The notes under the pieces were generated by a model. The model was given only the letters and a program-made list of their open reading frames with translations, was not told the origin of the DNA and ran no database searches. Of a stretch of 64,000 nucleotides of DNA, positions 21,740-31,120 are shown in pieces (within the stretch, counting starts at the first letter, position 1; every line of letters begins with the position of its first letter). The stretch comes from Massilia sp. TS11 (GTDB lineage Bacteria; Pseudomonadota; Gammaproteobacteria; Burkholderiales; Burkholderiaceae_D), in NCBI RefSeq assembly GCF_022012445.1, contig NZ_JAKLTS010000006.1, forward strand, positions 124,001-188,000, given 5' to 3'. The position numbers and the translations under genes were made by a program.

Positions 21740-23803
21740 ATGGAAACCTCCGGAATCACCTTGAACACGCGCCGCCGCGCGCTGGCCGACACCGTCGAGC
21801 TACTGTCCTCGATGCGCTTTGCCATCACCCTGCTGGTGATGATCGCCATCGCTTCCATCATCGGCACGGTGATGAAGCAGGGCGAGCCGATGGGCAATTA
21901 TGTGAACCAGTTCGGCCCCTTCTGGTTCGAGCTGTTCAACAAACTGAGCCTGTACACGGTCTACTCGGCCTGGTGGTTCCTGCTGATCATGGCCTTCCTG
22001 GTCGTCTCGACCAGCCTGTGCATCGTGCGCAATACGCCGAAGATGCTCAAGGACATGCGCTCGTGGCGCGAGAACCTGCGCGAGAACGCCCTGCGCAATT
22101 TCCACCACAAGGTCGAATGGACGAGCGCCGCCGGGCGCCAAGAGCTGGCCGTACAGAGCGCGCGCCGGCTCGAGCAGGGCGGCTACCAGGTCAAGCTGGT
22201 CGAGAAGGACGCGGCCACCCTGGTCACGGCCAAGCGCGGCGCCGGCAACAAGTTCGGCTATATCTTCGCGCACACGGCCATCGTCGTGATCTGCGTCGGC
22301 GGCATGCTCGACTCCGACCTGCCGATCCGCTTCCAGCAATGGTTCTTCGGCAAAACGCCTTTCATGGGCGATGGCCTGATCTCGGCCATTCCGCAGCAGC
22401 ACCGCCTGAGCGTCAGCAATCCCACCTTCCGCGGCAATACCCAGATCGCCGAAGGCCAGGCCTCGGACGTGGCGATTCTGCAGCAGGCCGATGGGGTGCT
22501 GATCCAGGAGCTGCCGATCGCCATCCAGCTGAAGAAATTCGTCGTCGATTTCTATTCGACCGGCATGCCCAAGCTGTTCGCCAGCGAAGTCATCGTCAAG
22601 GACAAGGAAACCGGCCGCACCTTCCCCGCCACCATCAAGGTCAATGAACCCCTGATCTACAAGGGCCTGGCCGTCTACCAGTCGAGCTTCGAGGACGGCG
22701 GCACGCGCCTGAAGCTGACCGGCTACCCGATGCAGGGGCCGCTCGGCGCGACCCTGCCGATCCAGGGCGAGGTGCACAACAGCAGCCTGCTCAAGCGCGG
22801 CGCCGAGGACTACACGATCGAGTTCTCGGGCTTTCGCGCGATCAATGTCGAGAGCATGGGCAATAACGATGCGCGCTCGGTGGCCAAGGGCGAGAGCCTG
22901 AGCGAGCAGCTGAACAAGCAGCTCGGCTCGGCCGCGAAGAACGCCGCCGACAAGGACCTGAAGAATGTCGGCCCGAGCGTCCAGTACAAGCTGCGCGACA
23001 AGACCGGCCAGGCGCGCGAGTACAACAACTACATGCTGCCGCTGACCCTGGACGGCTATCCGGTCTTCCTGGCCGGCATGCGCACCTCGCCGGCCGACAG
23101 CTTCAGCTACCTGCGCATTCCGGCCGACGACAAGAACAGCGTCGACGAATGGATGGCCCTGCGCGTGGCCCTGGCCGATCCGGCCCTGCGCGAACAGGCG
23201 GCCGCCCGCTACGCCAGCGGGGCGATGGCCAATGCCAAGGACAAGCCGGCCCTGGTCGACAAGCTCACCCAGTCGAGCCTGAAGGCCCTGAACGTGTTCG
23301 CCGCGGGCGGCTATGTGGGCGTGTCGCGCTTCCTCGAGCAATTGCCGAAGGAAGAGCAGGAAAAGGCCGCCGGCGTCTTCATGAAGCTGCTGAACGGCTC
23401 GATGTGGGAGCTGTGGCAGGTGGCGCGCCAGCGGGCCGGCCTGGCCGCCGCGCCGCAGGACGAGAAGCATGGCCGCTTCCTGCAGCTGGCCACGAATGCG
23501 CTGTCGGATAACTTCTTCTACGGCGCCCCGGTCTACCTGAGCCTGGACAGCTTCGAGGAGGTCAAGGCCTCGGTGCTGCAGATCACGCGCTCGCCGGGCA
23601 AGAAGGTGGTCTACCTCGGCTGTCTGCTGCTGACCCTGGGCGTGTTCGCGATGTTCTATATCCGCGAGCGCCGCATCTGGGTCTGGATCAAGGACGGCGA
23701 GGCCGGCGCCCAGGCCCTGATGGCCATGAGCACCCAGCGCAAGACCCTCGATTTTGAGAACGAATTCAAGGATTGGGCGGCAAAGTTGCCGCAAAAGGCG
23801 TAA
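21740..23803 (+). CDS. resB: Cytochrome c biogenesis protein ResB (System II)
   Basis: A 687-residue inner-membrane component of the System II haem lyase. Start ATG 21740. Transmembrane segments are near residues 25-45, 70-90, 160-180 and just before the C-terminus (VVYLGCLLLTLGVFAMFYI). A long periplasmic domain lies between the last two. With CcsB it exports haem and ligates it to CxxCH motifs of apocytochromes such as the adjacent c4. It lies 26 bases before ccsB. No thioredoxin-like ResA/CcsX is next to it; dsbD at 7.1 kb could supply reductant. Confidence 0.93.
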   Translation: METSGITLNTRRRALADTVELLSSMRFAITLLVMIAIASIIGTVMKQGEPMGNYVNQFGPFWFELFNKLSLYTVYSAWWFLLIMAFLVVSTSLCIVRNTPKMLKDMRSWRENLRENALRNFHHKVEWTSAAGRQELAVQSARRLEQGGYQVKLVEKDAATLVTAKRGAGNKFGYIFAHTAIVVICVGGMLDSDLPIRFQQWFFGKTPFMGDGLISAIPQQHRLSVSNPTFRGNTQIAEGQASDVAILQQADGVLIQELPIAIQLKKFVVDFYSTGMPKLFASEVIVKDKETGRTFPATIKVNEPLIYKGLAVYQSSFEDGGTRLKLTGYPMQGPLGATLPIQGEVHNSSLLKRGAEDYTIEFSGFRAINVESMGNNDARSVAKGESLSEQLNKQLGSAAKNAADKDLKNVGPSVQYKLRDKTGQAREYNNYMLPLTLDGYPVFLAGMRTSPADSFSYLRIPADDKNSVDEWMALRVALADPALREQAAARYASGAMANAKDKPALVDKLTQSSLKALNVFAAGGYVGVSRFLEQLPKEEQEKAAGVFMKLLNGSMWELWQVARQRAGLAAAPQDEKHGRFLQLATNALSDNFFYGAPVYLSLDSFEEVKASVLQITRSPGKKVVYLGCLLLTLGVFAMFYIRERRIWVWIKDGEAGAQALMAMSTQRKTLDFENEFKDWAAKLPQKA

Positions 23804-23829
23804 GCTACGCCCCGATCCGGAGGAAGACC

Positions 23830-24978
23830 ATGGAATTGTCGAATACGAGCTACACCCCCGCGCCCGGCTACTTCAAGCGCCTCGGCGCCGCCGACTGGGC
23901 ATTCGGCCTGGGCCTGCTGGCCGCGGCCCTGTTCGCCCTCGGCCGCTTCCACAGCTATATGGACGTGTACGAGCAGGCCATCCTGCTGGCCGCCGCGCCC
24001 ACCTTTGCCGCCCTCGGCTGGCACTGGAAACCGGTGCGCTGGCTGATGCCGCTGGTGGCCGTGCTGGCCCTGTGCGCGGTCAGCCTGTATGCGCCCGGCC
24101 TGGACGCGGCCAACAGCAAATTCTTCCTCAAGTACATGCTGTCGAGCCAGTCCGCCATCTTGTGGATGAGCGCGCTGTTCGCGTTCTCGACCGTGTTCTA
24201 CTGGCTCGGCTTCATCACCCGCAGCCCCTTCGGCGGCGCGGTCGGCTCCAAGCTGTGCTGGGCCGCGGTCGTGCTCGGCTGGACGGGCATGATGGTGCGC
24301 TGGTACGAGTCCTATCTGATGGGCAGCGATGTCGGCCACATTCCGGTGTCGAACCTGTATGAAGTCTTCATCCTGTTCTCGCTGATCACGGCCATGTTCT
24401 ACCTGTACTACGAAGCGCGCTACGGCACGCGCCAGCTCGGCCCCTTCGTGCTGCTGGTGATCGCCGCCGCGGTCGGCTTCCTGCTGTGGTACACGGTCAG
24501 CCGCGACGCCGCCGGCATCCAGCCGCTAGTGCCCGCCCTGCAGAGCTGGTGGATGAAAATCCACGTGCCGGCCAACTTCATCGGCTACGGCACCTTCGCG
24601 CTGGCGGCCGGTGTGGCCGGCGCCTACCTGCTCAAGTCGCATGGCATCCTGGCCGACCGCCTGCCCCCGCTCGAGGTGCTCGACGACGTGATGTACAAGT
24701 CGATCTCGGTCGGTTTCGCCTTCTTCACCGTGGCCACGATTCTCGGCGCCCTGTGGGCGGCCGAGGCCTGGGGCGGCTACTGGTCGTGGGACCCGAAAGA
24801 AACCTGGGCCCTGATCGTCTGGCTCAACTATGCGGCCTGGCTGCACATGCGCCTGATGTCCGGCCTGCGCGGGCGCGCGGCCGCCTGGTGGGCCCTGGTC
24901 GGCCTGCTGGTGACGACCTTCGCCTTCCTCGGCGTGAATATGTTCCTGTCCGGCCTGCATTCTTACGGCAAACTTTAA
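23830..24978 (+). CDS. ccsB: c-type cytochrome biogenesis protein CcsB (CcsA/ResC family)
   Basis: A 382-residue inner-membrane protein of the haem handling family. Start ATG 23830 with GGAGGA upstream. About eight membrane helices. The tryptophan-rich WWD-type haem-binding segment is WGGYWSWDPKETWALIVW (about residues 316-333), flanked by histidines in KIHVPANFIGYG and WLHMRLMSG. It forms the System II synthetase with ResB encoded just upstream. Confidence 0.94.
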   Translation: MELSNTSYTPAPGYFKRLGAADWAFGLGLLAAALFALGRFHSYMDVYEQAILLAAAPTFAALGWHWKPVRWLMPLVAVLALCAVSLYAPGLDAANSKFFLKYMLSSQSAILWMSALFAFSTVFYWLGFITRSPFGGAVGSKLCWAAVVLGWTGMMVRWYESYLMGSDVGHIPVSNLYEVFILFSLITAMFYLYYEARYGTRQLGPFVLLVIAAAVGFLLWYTVSRDAAGIQPLVPALQSWWMKIHVPANFIGYGTFALAAGVAGAYLLKSHGILADRLPPLEVLDDVMYKSISVGFAFFTVATILGALWAAEAWGGYWSWDPKETWALIVWLNYAAWLHMRLMSGLRGRAAAWWALVGLLVTTFAFLGVNMFLSGLHSYGKL

Positions 24979-25057
24979 GCCGCCAGCAAGCGCGCACAAA
25001 TTGGTGTAAGGTTCCCGTTCATTGTGACGACCAAGTCGCATTAGCGGGAGCCACACC

Positions 25058-26032
25058 ATGCGTATCCACCGACGTCCGAACGGCATCGACCTGCCGTTTT
25101 CCTCCGAAATCACGCCCCAGGCGGTGTTCGAGCAGCGCCGCCGTTTCATCAAGACCCTGGGCCTGGGCGCCATCGCCGGCACCAGCCTGTGGGAAATGAG
25201 CCAGCGCGCGGCCCATGCCCAGAGCGGCGCGCGGCTGGCGGCCAAGCTCAATCCCGGCTATGCCGTGCTGGACAAGCAGACCAGCTTCAAGGACGCGACC
25301 TCGTACAACAACTTCTACGAGTTCGGCACCGACAAGAGCGACCCGGCCGAGAATGCCCACACGCTCAAAACGCGGCCCTGGACGGTCGCCATCGAAGGCG
25401 AGGTCAAGAAGCCGCAGGTGCTCGACCTCGACGCCCTGCTGAAGCTGGCGCCGCTCGAGGAGCGCGTCTACCGCCTGCGCTGTGTGGAAGGCTGGTCGAT
25501 GGTGATTCCCTGGATCGGCTATTCGCTGTCCGAGCTGATCAAGAAAGTCGAGCCGAATGGCAATGCCAAGTTTGTGGAATTCCACAGCCTGGCCGATCCC
25601 AAGCAGATGCCAGGCGTGCGCAGCGCCGTGCTCGACTGGCCGTACGTCGAAGGCCTGCGCCTGGACGAGGCCATGCACCCGCTCGCCCTGCTGACCCTGG
25701 GCATGTACGGCCAGGTGCTGCCCAACCAGAACGGCGCGCCTGTGCGCCTGACCGTGCCCTGGAAGTATGGCTTCAAGTCGGCCAAGTCGATCGTCAAGAT
25801 CCGCTTCACGCGCGACATGCCGCGCACCTCGTGGTGGCTGGCCAATCCGCGCGAATACGGCTTCTACTCGAATGTGAATCCCGAGGTCGATCACCCGCGC
25901 TGGTCGCAGGCGAGCGAGCGCCGCGTCGGCGAGGACGGCTTCTTCGCCAAGAAGCGCAAGACCCTGATGTTCAATGGCTATGCCGAGGTTGCCTCGCTGT
26001 ACAGCGGGATGGACCTGCGCAAGTACTACTGA
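25058..26032 (+). CDS. msrP: Periplasmic methionine sulfoxide reductase catalytic subunit MsrP
   Basis: A 324-residue molybdopterin enzyme that repairs oxidised methionine in periplasmic proteins. A twin-arginine signal is visible ([12 protein letters not shown], from about residue 29), so it is exported folded by Tat. The molybdenum-ligating cysteine is in [13 protein letters not shown] (Cys142). The C-terminal region with [15 protein letters not shown] is typical of the family. Its stop overlaps the msrQ start (TGATG), giving translational coupling with its membrane electron donor. Confidence 0.96.
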   Translation: MRIHRRPNGIDLPFSSEITPQAVFEQRRRFIKTLGLGAIAGTSLWEMSQRAAHAQSGARLAAKLNPGYAVLDKQTSFKDATSYNNFYEFGTDKSDPAENAHTLKTRPWTVAIEGEVKKPQVLDLDALLKLAPLEERVYRLRCVEGWSMVIPWIGYSLSELIKKVEPNGNAKFVEFHSLADPKQMPGVRSAVLDWPYVEGLRLDEAMHPLALLTLGMYGQVLPNQNGAPVRLTVPWKYGFKSAKSIVKIRFTRDMPRTSWWLANPREYGFYSNVNPEVDHPRWSQASERRVGEDGFFAKKRKTLMFNGYAEVASLYSGMDLRKYY

Positions 26033-26613
26033 TGCGGCTGGCGAAAATCGGCGTCTTCGTCGCCAGCCTGCTGCCGCTGGTCTGGTTCGTGTGGCGCATC
26101 GCCAGCGGGCAGGTGGTCGAGCCGCTCGAGTATCTGACGCGCGGCACCGGCGACTGGGTGCTGTACTTCCTCGTGCTGACCCTGAGCGTGACGCCGCTGC
26201 GCCGTCTGAGCGGCTGGAACGGGCTGATCAAGCTGCGTCGCATGCTCGGCCTGTACGCCTTCTTCTACGCCAGCCTGCACTTCCTGTGTTTCTTCTGGTT
26301 CGACCACGGTTTCGATCTGGCCGAGATGTTCAAGGACGTGCTCAAGCGGCCCTTCATCACGGTTGGCTTTGCCGCCTTCGTGCTGCTGCTGCCGCTGGCG
26401 GCGACCAGCACCAATGGCATGGTGCGGCGACTGGGCGGCAAGCGCTGGCAGTGGCTGCACCGGACCGTCTACCTGATCCTGCCGCTGGGCGTGCTGCATT
26501 ACTGGTGGATGAAGGCAGCCAAGCACAATCTGTCGCAGCCGGCCCTGTTCCTGGCCATCACCGTGCTGTTGCTGGGCGTGCGCCTGCTGCGCCGCCCCTT
26601 GCCCGGCAGATAA
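26032..26613 (+). CDS. msrQ: MsrQ haem-binding membrane subunit of MsrPQ
   Basis: A 193-residue inner-membrane b-type haem protein that passes electrons to MsrP. About six helices; conserved histidines appear in ASLHFLCFFW, WLHRTVYLIL and LGVLHYWWM. It belongs to the ferric-reductase-like family (YedZ). The ATG overlaps the msrP stop. The TAA stop forms the start of a family A repeat (TAAATCGGGG), so the element abuts the gene without a gap. Confidence 0.94.
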   Translation: MRLAKIGVFVASLLPLVWFVWRIASGQVVEPLEYLTRGTGDWVLYFLVLTLSVTPLRRLSGWNGLIKLRRMLGLYAFFYASLHFLCFFWFDHGFDLAEMFKDVLKRPFITVGFAAFVLLLPLAATSTNGMVRRLGGKRWQWLHRTVYLILPLGVLHYWWMKAAKHNLSQPALFLAITVLLLGVRLLRRPLPGR

Positions 26614-26735
26614 ATCGGGGTCAGACCCCATTTATCTGCAGCGCAAGCTTGCCGGCCCGGTTTTTCAGAAGAGAAAAATGGGGTCTGACCCCATTTTTTC
26701 TGGGTGGATAAATGGGGTCTGACCCCGATTTTTCT
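26611..26735. repeat. Palindromic repeat family A, copy 3 (three cores)
   Basis: Three GGGGTC-N-GACCCC cores lie at 26617-26629, 26680-26692 and 26714-26726. The first two have the usual flanks (AAATC...ATTTATCTG, AAAAAT...ATTTTTTC). The third is followed by GATTTTTC, the reverse complement of the first core's left flank, so the array is unit plus half-unit. It fills the whole convergent gap between msrQ and lysA, including the msrQ stop codon. The 50 bases between cores 1 and 2 include GCCGGCCCGG and a T5 run, which may help termination. Confidence 0.85.
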
Positions 26736-28013
26736 TTAGGGCAGGCGGGACTCGAGGGCGATCAGCTCGGCCACGGTTTCGCGCCGGCGGATCAGATGGG
26801 CCTGGTCGCCGTCGACCAGCACTTCGGCCGCGCGCGTGCGCGTGTTGTAGTTGCTGGCCATGGTCATGCCGTAGGCGCCGGCCGTCATCATCGCCAGCAG
26901 GTCGCCCTGGTCGAGCGCCAGCGCGCGCTCGCGCGCCAGCCAGTCGCCCGATTCGCATACGGGGCCGACCACGTCGTAGACGGTGGCCACACCGGCACGC
27001 GGCACCACCGGCTTGATCTCCATCCAGGCCTGGTACAGGGTCGGACGCTTCATGTCGTTCATCGCGGCGTCGACGATGCAGAAGTTCTTTTCGCTGCCCG
27101 GCTTGAGGAATTCCACCTTCATCAGCAGCACGCCGGTATTGCCGACGATTGAGCGGCCCGGTTCGAAAATCAGCTTGATCGGCTTGCCCTGGTGGCGTGC
27201 GGCGCGCCAGGCGTCGATGCGCGCGTACAGGCGCTGCACATAGTCGGCCACGGGCACCGGATCGGCTTCGCCCGCCTCGCCATACTGGATGCCGATGCCG
27301 CCGCCGATGTCCAGGTGGTGCAGGTGGATGCCTTCGGCGTCGAGCGTGTCGATCAGCTCGATCAGCTTGTCGAGCGCCTCGAGCAGGGGCGCGTCGTCGA
27401 GCAGCTGGGAACCGATGTGGCAGTCGATGCCGACCACGTCCAGATGCGACAGGCGCGCCGCCGTGCGGTAGGTGGCCAGCGCATCGTCAAAGGCGACCCC
27501 GAATTTATTGGCCTTCAGGCCGGTGGCGATATACGGGTGGGTCTTGGCGTCGACGTTCGGGTTGACGCGCAGCGACACCGGGGCGCGCTTGCCGAGGCGC
27601 GCGGCCACGCCATTGAGGCGGTGCAGCTCGGGAATCGATTCGACGTTGAAGCACAGGATGCCGGCCAGCAGGGCCTGCTCCATCTCGGCCTCGGTCTTGC
27701 CGACGCCGGAGAAGATCACCTTGCCCGGATCGCCGCCGGCCGCCAGCACGCGCTGCAGCTCGCCGCCGGAGACGATGTCGAAACCGGCGCCGCGGCGCGC
27801 CAGCAGGTCGAGAATGGCCAGGTTGGAATTGGCCTTCATCGCATAGCAGACCAGGGCGTCGCGCCCGGCGCAGGGCTGGGCATAGGCGTCGAAATTGGCC
27901 AGCAGGGCGGCCTTCGAATACACATACAGCGGCGTGCCGAACTGTTCGGCCAGCTGGGTCAGGGGCAGGGCTTCGACGTGCAGGACGCCATCTTGGTAGT
28001 GGAAATGCGACAT
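26736..28013 (-). CDS. lysA: Diaminopimelate decarboxylase
   Basis: A 425-residue PLP enzyme converting meso-diaminopimelate to lysine, the last step of lysine synthesis. The PLP lysine lies in [10 protein letters not shown]. Substrate and phosphate-binding segments are [11 protein letters not shown] and [11 protein letters not shown], and the C-terminal active-site segment is [10 protein letters not shown]. The start lies four bases after the lptM stop with no clear Shine-Dalgarno, suggesting translational coupling. It is convergent with msrQ across a repeat. Confidence 0.96.
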   Translation of the reverse strand: MSHFHYQDGVLHVEALPLTQLAEQFGTPLYVYSKAALLANFDAYAQPCAGRDALVCYAMKANSNLAILDLLARRGAGFDIVSGGELQRVLAAGGDPGKVIFSGVGKTEAEMEQALLAGILCFNVESIPELHRLNGVAARLGKRAPVSLRVNPNVDAKTHPYIATGLKANKFGVAFDDALATYRTAARLSHLDVVGIDCHIGSQLLDDAPLLEALDKLIELIDTLDAEGIHLHHLDIGGGIGIQYGEAGEADPVPVADYVQRLYARIDAWRAARHQGKPIKLIFEPGRSIVGNTGVLLMKVEFLKPGSEKNFCIVDAAMNDMKRPTLYQAWMEIKPVVPRAGVATVYDVVGPVCESGDWLARERALALDQGDLLAMMTAGAYGMTMASNYNTRTRAAEVLVDGDQAHLIRRRETVAELIALESRLP

Positions 28014-28017
28014 GGGC

Positions 28018-28179
28018 TTATTTGGTCTCGGGAACGGAAGCGCTGCTGCTGGCGCTGGCCTTGGCCGGGGGCTTGGGCATGTACAGCGGGCCCGGCTGGC
28101 CGCATGCGCTCAGCAGGCCCAAGACCACGGCCACGGTGGCGGTATTGCGGAGGAGGGTGGACTTCACGTTTACAATCAT
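28018..28179 (-). CDS. lptM: LPS translocon maturation chaperone LptM (YifL-like small lipoprotein)
   Basis: A 53-residue lipoprotein starting at ATG 28179. The signal ends in the lipobox LLSAC, followed by GQPGPLYMP, the hallmark of YifL/LptM small lipoproteins that help LptD mature. The rest is a short Ala/Ser-rich tail. It is encoded directly before lysA and divergent from cyaY, the same arrangement as in many gamma- and betaproteobacteria. Only 27 bases separate the two divergent starts, so promoters must overlap the coding regions. Confidence 0.88.
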   Translation of the reverse strand: MIVNVKSTLLRNTATVAVVLGLLSACGQPGPLYMPKPPAKASASSSASVPETK

Positions 28180-28206
28180 GGGGAAAACGAACTTCAGGAG
28201 TGTAGC

Positions 28207-28536
28207 ATGATGACGGAAACTGAATTTTTCACCCTGGCCCAGGCCACCCTCGACCGGATCGAGGCGGCCATGGACAGGCTGAACGATGAGGACCTCGTCG
28301 ATGTCGAGTGCAGGCGCTCCGGCAATGTCCTCGAGATCGAATTTCTCGACAGCGGCCTGAAAATGGTGGTCAACAGCCAGGCCCCGACCCAGCAGATGTG
28401 GCTGGCCGCCAAGACCGGCGGCTACCACTATCAGCGCGCGGGCGAGGCCTGGATCGACACGCGCGACGGCTCCGAGCTGTTCGCCGTGCTGGCGCGCCTG
28501 GTCGGCGAACAGGCCGGCCAGCCGGTCAGCCTGTAA
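28207..28536 (+). CDS. cyaY: Iron donor / frataxin homologue CyaY
   Basis: A 109-residue cytoplasmic protein linked to iron-sulfur cluster assembly. It starts MMTETEFFTLAQATLDRIE (ATG 28207, CAGGAG six bases upstream). An acidic first helix and the frataxin core (LEIEFLDSGLKMVVNSQ, QMWLAAKTGGYHY) are present. It is convergent with mrcA, whose stop lies three bases away, so no room exists for a separate terminator. Confidence 0.95.
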   Translation: MMTETEFFTLAQATLDRIEAAMDRLNDEDLVDVECRRSGNVLEIEFLDSGLKMVVNSQAPTQQMWLAAKTGGYHYQRAGEAWIDTRDGSELFAVLARLVGEQAGQPVSL

Positions 28537-28539
28537 GCC

Positions 28540-30897
28540 TCAGAACAACTCGTTCTTGACGGCGTCCTTGGCCTTCTGGTCGGCCGCCGGCTGCTGGGCA
28601 TTGCTGGTGTCGAGGTGGGTCACGCCGGTGCCCGGCGGGTTCTCGGCATAGTAGTACTCGTCGCCGACCAGGATCAGGCCTTCGGGCAGGGCGCGCTCTT
28701 CGATCGGCAGCTGCTTCAGGGCCTTCTGCATGTAGCCGATCCAGATCGGCAGCGCGAGGCCGCCGCCGGTTTCCTTGTTGCCCAGATTGCGCGGCTGGTC
28801 GTAGCCGATCCAGGCCACCCCGACCAGCTTCGGCTGGTAGCCGGCGAACCAGGCGTCCATCGAGTCGTTCGTGGTGCCGGTCTTGCCGGCGATGTCGGGG
28901 CGGTTCAGGCTGAGCGCGCGGGTGGCCGTGCCGAAGCGCACTACGTCCTTCATCATCGAATCCATCAGATAGGCATTGCGCTCGTCGATCACGCGGCGCG
29001 ACTCGTCGCCGGCCTTGTCCGGATTGGCCTGGGACAGCACCTTGCCGCTCGCATCGGTCACCTTGCTGATCAGGTAGGGATTGATCTTGTAGCCGCCGTT
29101 GGCGAACACGGCATAGGCGCCGGCCAGCTGCAGCGGCGTGGTACCGCCCGCGCCCAGGGCCAGGGTCAGGTAGGGCGGGTTCTTCTCGGCCTCGAAGCCG
29201 AAGCGGGTCGCGTATTCCTGGCCGTACTTGGCGCCGATCTTCTGCAGGATGCGGATCGAGATCATGTTCTTCGACTTGGTCAGGCCCTTGCGCATCGACA
29301 TCGGCCCTTCGTACTTGCCGTCGTAGTTCTTCGGCTCCCAGGCCTGGCCGCCGGTCTGGCCGGCGTCGAAGGAGATCGGGGCGTCATTGATGACCGTGGC
29401 CGGCGACAGGCCACGCTCGAGCGCGGCCGAGTAGATGAAGGGCTTGAAGGACGAGCCCGGCTGGCGCCAGGCCTGGGTCACGTGGTTGAACTTGTTGCGG
29501 TTGAAGTCGAAGCCGCCGACCAGGGCCTTGATCGCCCCGTCCTCGGTGCTGGCGGCCACGAACGCCGACTCGATCTCCGGCATCTGGGTCACCAGCCAGT
29601 CCTTGCCTTCCTGGGTCACGCGGATCACGGCGCCGCGCCGGATGCGGCGTTTTTCGCCGGCCTTCTCGGACAGGCCGCTGCGGCAGAACTCCAGGCCGGC
29701 GCCGCTGATCGTGATTTCCTCGCCCGAGGCCAGCACGGCGACGATCTTCTGGGGCGTGGCCGAGAGCACCACGGCGGCCACGATGTCGTCGCTGTCCGGA
29801 TGCTCGGCCAGCTCGCTTTCGATCGCTTCCTCGGCTTCTTCCTTCTTCTCGGGCAGCTCGATGAAGCTCTCCGGGCCGCGGTAGCTGTGGCGCTTTTCAT
29901 AGTCCATCACGCCGCGCCGCAGGGCCAGGTAGGCGGCGTCCTGGTCGGCCTTGGTGATGGTGGTGAACACGTTCAGGCCGCGCGTGTAGGTGTCGTCCTT
30001 GAACTGTTCGTAGACGAGCTGGCGCGCCATTTCGGCCACGTATTCGGCATGCACGCCGAACTCGCTGCTGTCGGTCTTGATCTTCAGCTGTTCCTTCTTG
30101 GCCGCCTCGAACTGGGCGTCCGTGATGTAGCCGAGGTCATGCATACGCTGCAGGATGTACTGCTGGCGCGTGCGCGCGCGCTTCGGATTGACCACCGGGT
30201 TGTAGGCTGACGGGGCCTTCGGCAGGCCGGCCAGCATGGCCGCCTCGGCGATCGTGATGTCCTTCAGGTCCTTGCCGAAATAGATCTGGGCGGCCGAGGA
30301 GAAGCCGAAGGCGCGCTGGCCCAGATAGATCTGGTTCATGTACACCTCGAGGATCTGGTCCTTGCTGAGGTTCTGCTCGATCTTCCAGGCCAGCAGCACT
30401 TCATAGGCCTTGCGCTTGAAGGTCTGCTCGGACGACAGGAAGAAATTGCGCGCCACCTGCTGGGTGATGGTGGAGGCGCCCTGGCGCGCGCCGCCGGCCG
30501 CATTGTGCACGGCCGCGCGCAGGATGCCCATGTAGTCGACCCCGCCGTGCTCGTAGAAGCGGTCGTCCTCGATGGCCAGCACGGCCTTCTTCATCACGTC
30601 CGGAATGTCCTTGAAGCGCACCACATTGCGCCGCTCCTCGCCGAACTCGCCGATCAGCACGTTGTCAGCGGTGAACACCCGCAGCGGCATCTTGGGGCGG
30701 TAGTCGGTCAGGGTGTCCAGGGCCGGCAGATTCGGGTAGGCCAGGGCCAGGGCGAACACCACGGTCAGCACGGCGGCCAGCAGCAGGCCGCCGAGACTGG
30801 CGGCGATGGTCAGGGCCAGTTTGCGCCGCGCCGGGGCGGCGCTGGCGGCGGGAGCGGGCTGGGGAGCGGGGCTGGGGGTGGGCGTGTCGGTCGTCAT
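28540..30897 (-). CDS. mrcA: Penicillin-binding protein 1A (bifunctional PBP)
   Basis: A 785-residue class A PBP that polymerises and cross-links peptidoglycan. The preferred start is ATG 30897, with a Pro/Ala-rich cytoplasmic tail and a membrane helix at about residues 27-52. The glycosyltransferase domain has Glu110 in AIEDDRFYEHGG and QGASTITQQVARN. The transpeptidase domain has the serine motif in PGSSFKPF, SKN and KTGTTNDS. An upstream ATG at 30990 would add 31 residues of basic sequence and is less likely. Its neighbours, divergent pilMNOPQ and convergent cyaY, follow the usual betaproteobacterial order. Confidence 0.94.
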   Translation of the reverse strand: MTTDTPTPSPAPQPAPAASAAPARRKLALTIAASLGGLLLAAVLTVVFALALAYPNLPALDTLTDYRPKMPLRVFTADNVLIGEFGEERRNVVRFKDIPDVMKKAVLAIEDDRFYEHGGVDYMGILRAAVHNAAGGARQGASTITQQVARNFFLSSEQTFKRKAYEVLLAWKIEQNLSKDQILEVYMNQIYLGQRAFGFSSAAQIYFGKDLKDITIAEAAMLAGLPKAPSAYNPVVNPKRARTRQQYILQRMHDLGYITDAQFEAAKKEQLKIKTDSSEFGVHAEYVAEMARQLVYEQFKDDTYTRGLNVFTTITKADQDAAYLALRRGVMDYEKRHSYRGPESFIELPEKKEEAEEAIESELAEHPDSDDIVAAVVLSATPQKIVAVLASGEEITISGAGLEFCRSGLSEKAGEKRRIRRGAVIRVTQEGKDWLVTQMPEIESAFVAASTEDGAIKALVGGFDFNRNKFNHVTQAWRQPGSSFKPFIYSAALERGLSPATVINDAPISFDAGQTGGQAWEPKNYDGKYEGPMSMRKGLTKSKNMISIRILQKIGAKYGQEYATRFGFEAEKNPPYLTLALGAGGTTPLQLAGAYAVFANGGYKINPYLISKVTDASGKVLSQANPDKAGDESRRVIDERNAYLMDSMMKDVVRFGTATRALSLNRPDIAGKTGTTNDSMDAWFAGYQPKLVGVAWIGYDQPRNLGNKETGGGLALPIWIGYMQKALKQLPIEERALPEGLILVGDEYYYAENPPGTGVTHLDTSNAQQPAADQKAKDAVKNELF

Positions 30898-31120
30898 GGC
30901 GGCGATTATAAGCGAGGGCAGGGCGGCGGGCGCGTGCGTCCGGACCGGGCGCGCCGTACGCTCCCGGCGGGTGCGCAAACTGCCCTTCATTTCTCGTTAA
31001 TTAAACCGTAAAAGTGTGGCAATAATGCTCACTTAAGAAATTTTGAATACGAGAAATACCTTTACACCGCCGGATTGTTATTGCTACGATTTAAAGTAAA
31101 TTCTTAAGATTGGGGTTCGT
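30898..31120. promoter_or_regulatory. Divergent promoter region mrcA / pilM
   Basis: A 223-base gap, AT-rich over its right half. For pilM, TTTACA (31061-31066) and TACGAT (31085-31090) are 18 apart, and TTGTTA (31075-31080) with TAAATT (31097-31102) is an overlapping alternative. For mrcA, TTGCCA (minus strand, plus 31017-31022) with TAACGA is 17 apart, and a perfect TATAAT on the minus strand (plus 30905-30910) lies too near the ATG to be useful unless the transcript is almost leaderless. Confidence 0.4.

Noticed and set aside
26611..26735. CRISPR-like array (three similar units)
   Set aside because: Cores are 13-base palindromes with unequal 50- and 21-base gaps and alternating orientation, and no cas gene is present; it is family A repeat.
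30898..30990. Longer PBP1A start at 30990
   Set aside because: It adds 31 basic residues atypical of the family and lacks a clear ribosome-binding site; the ATG at 30897 is preferred, with some uncertainty.
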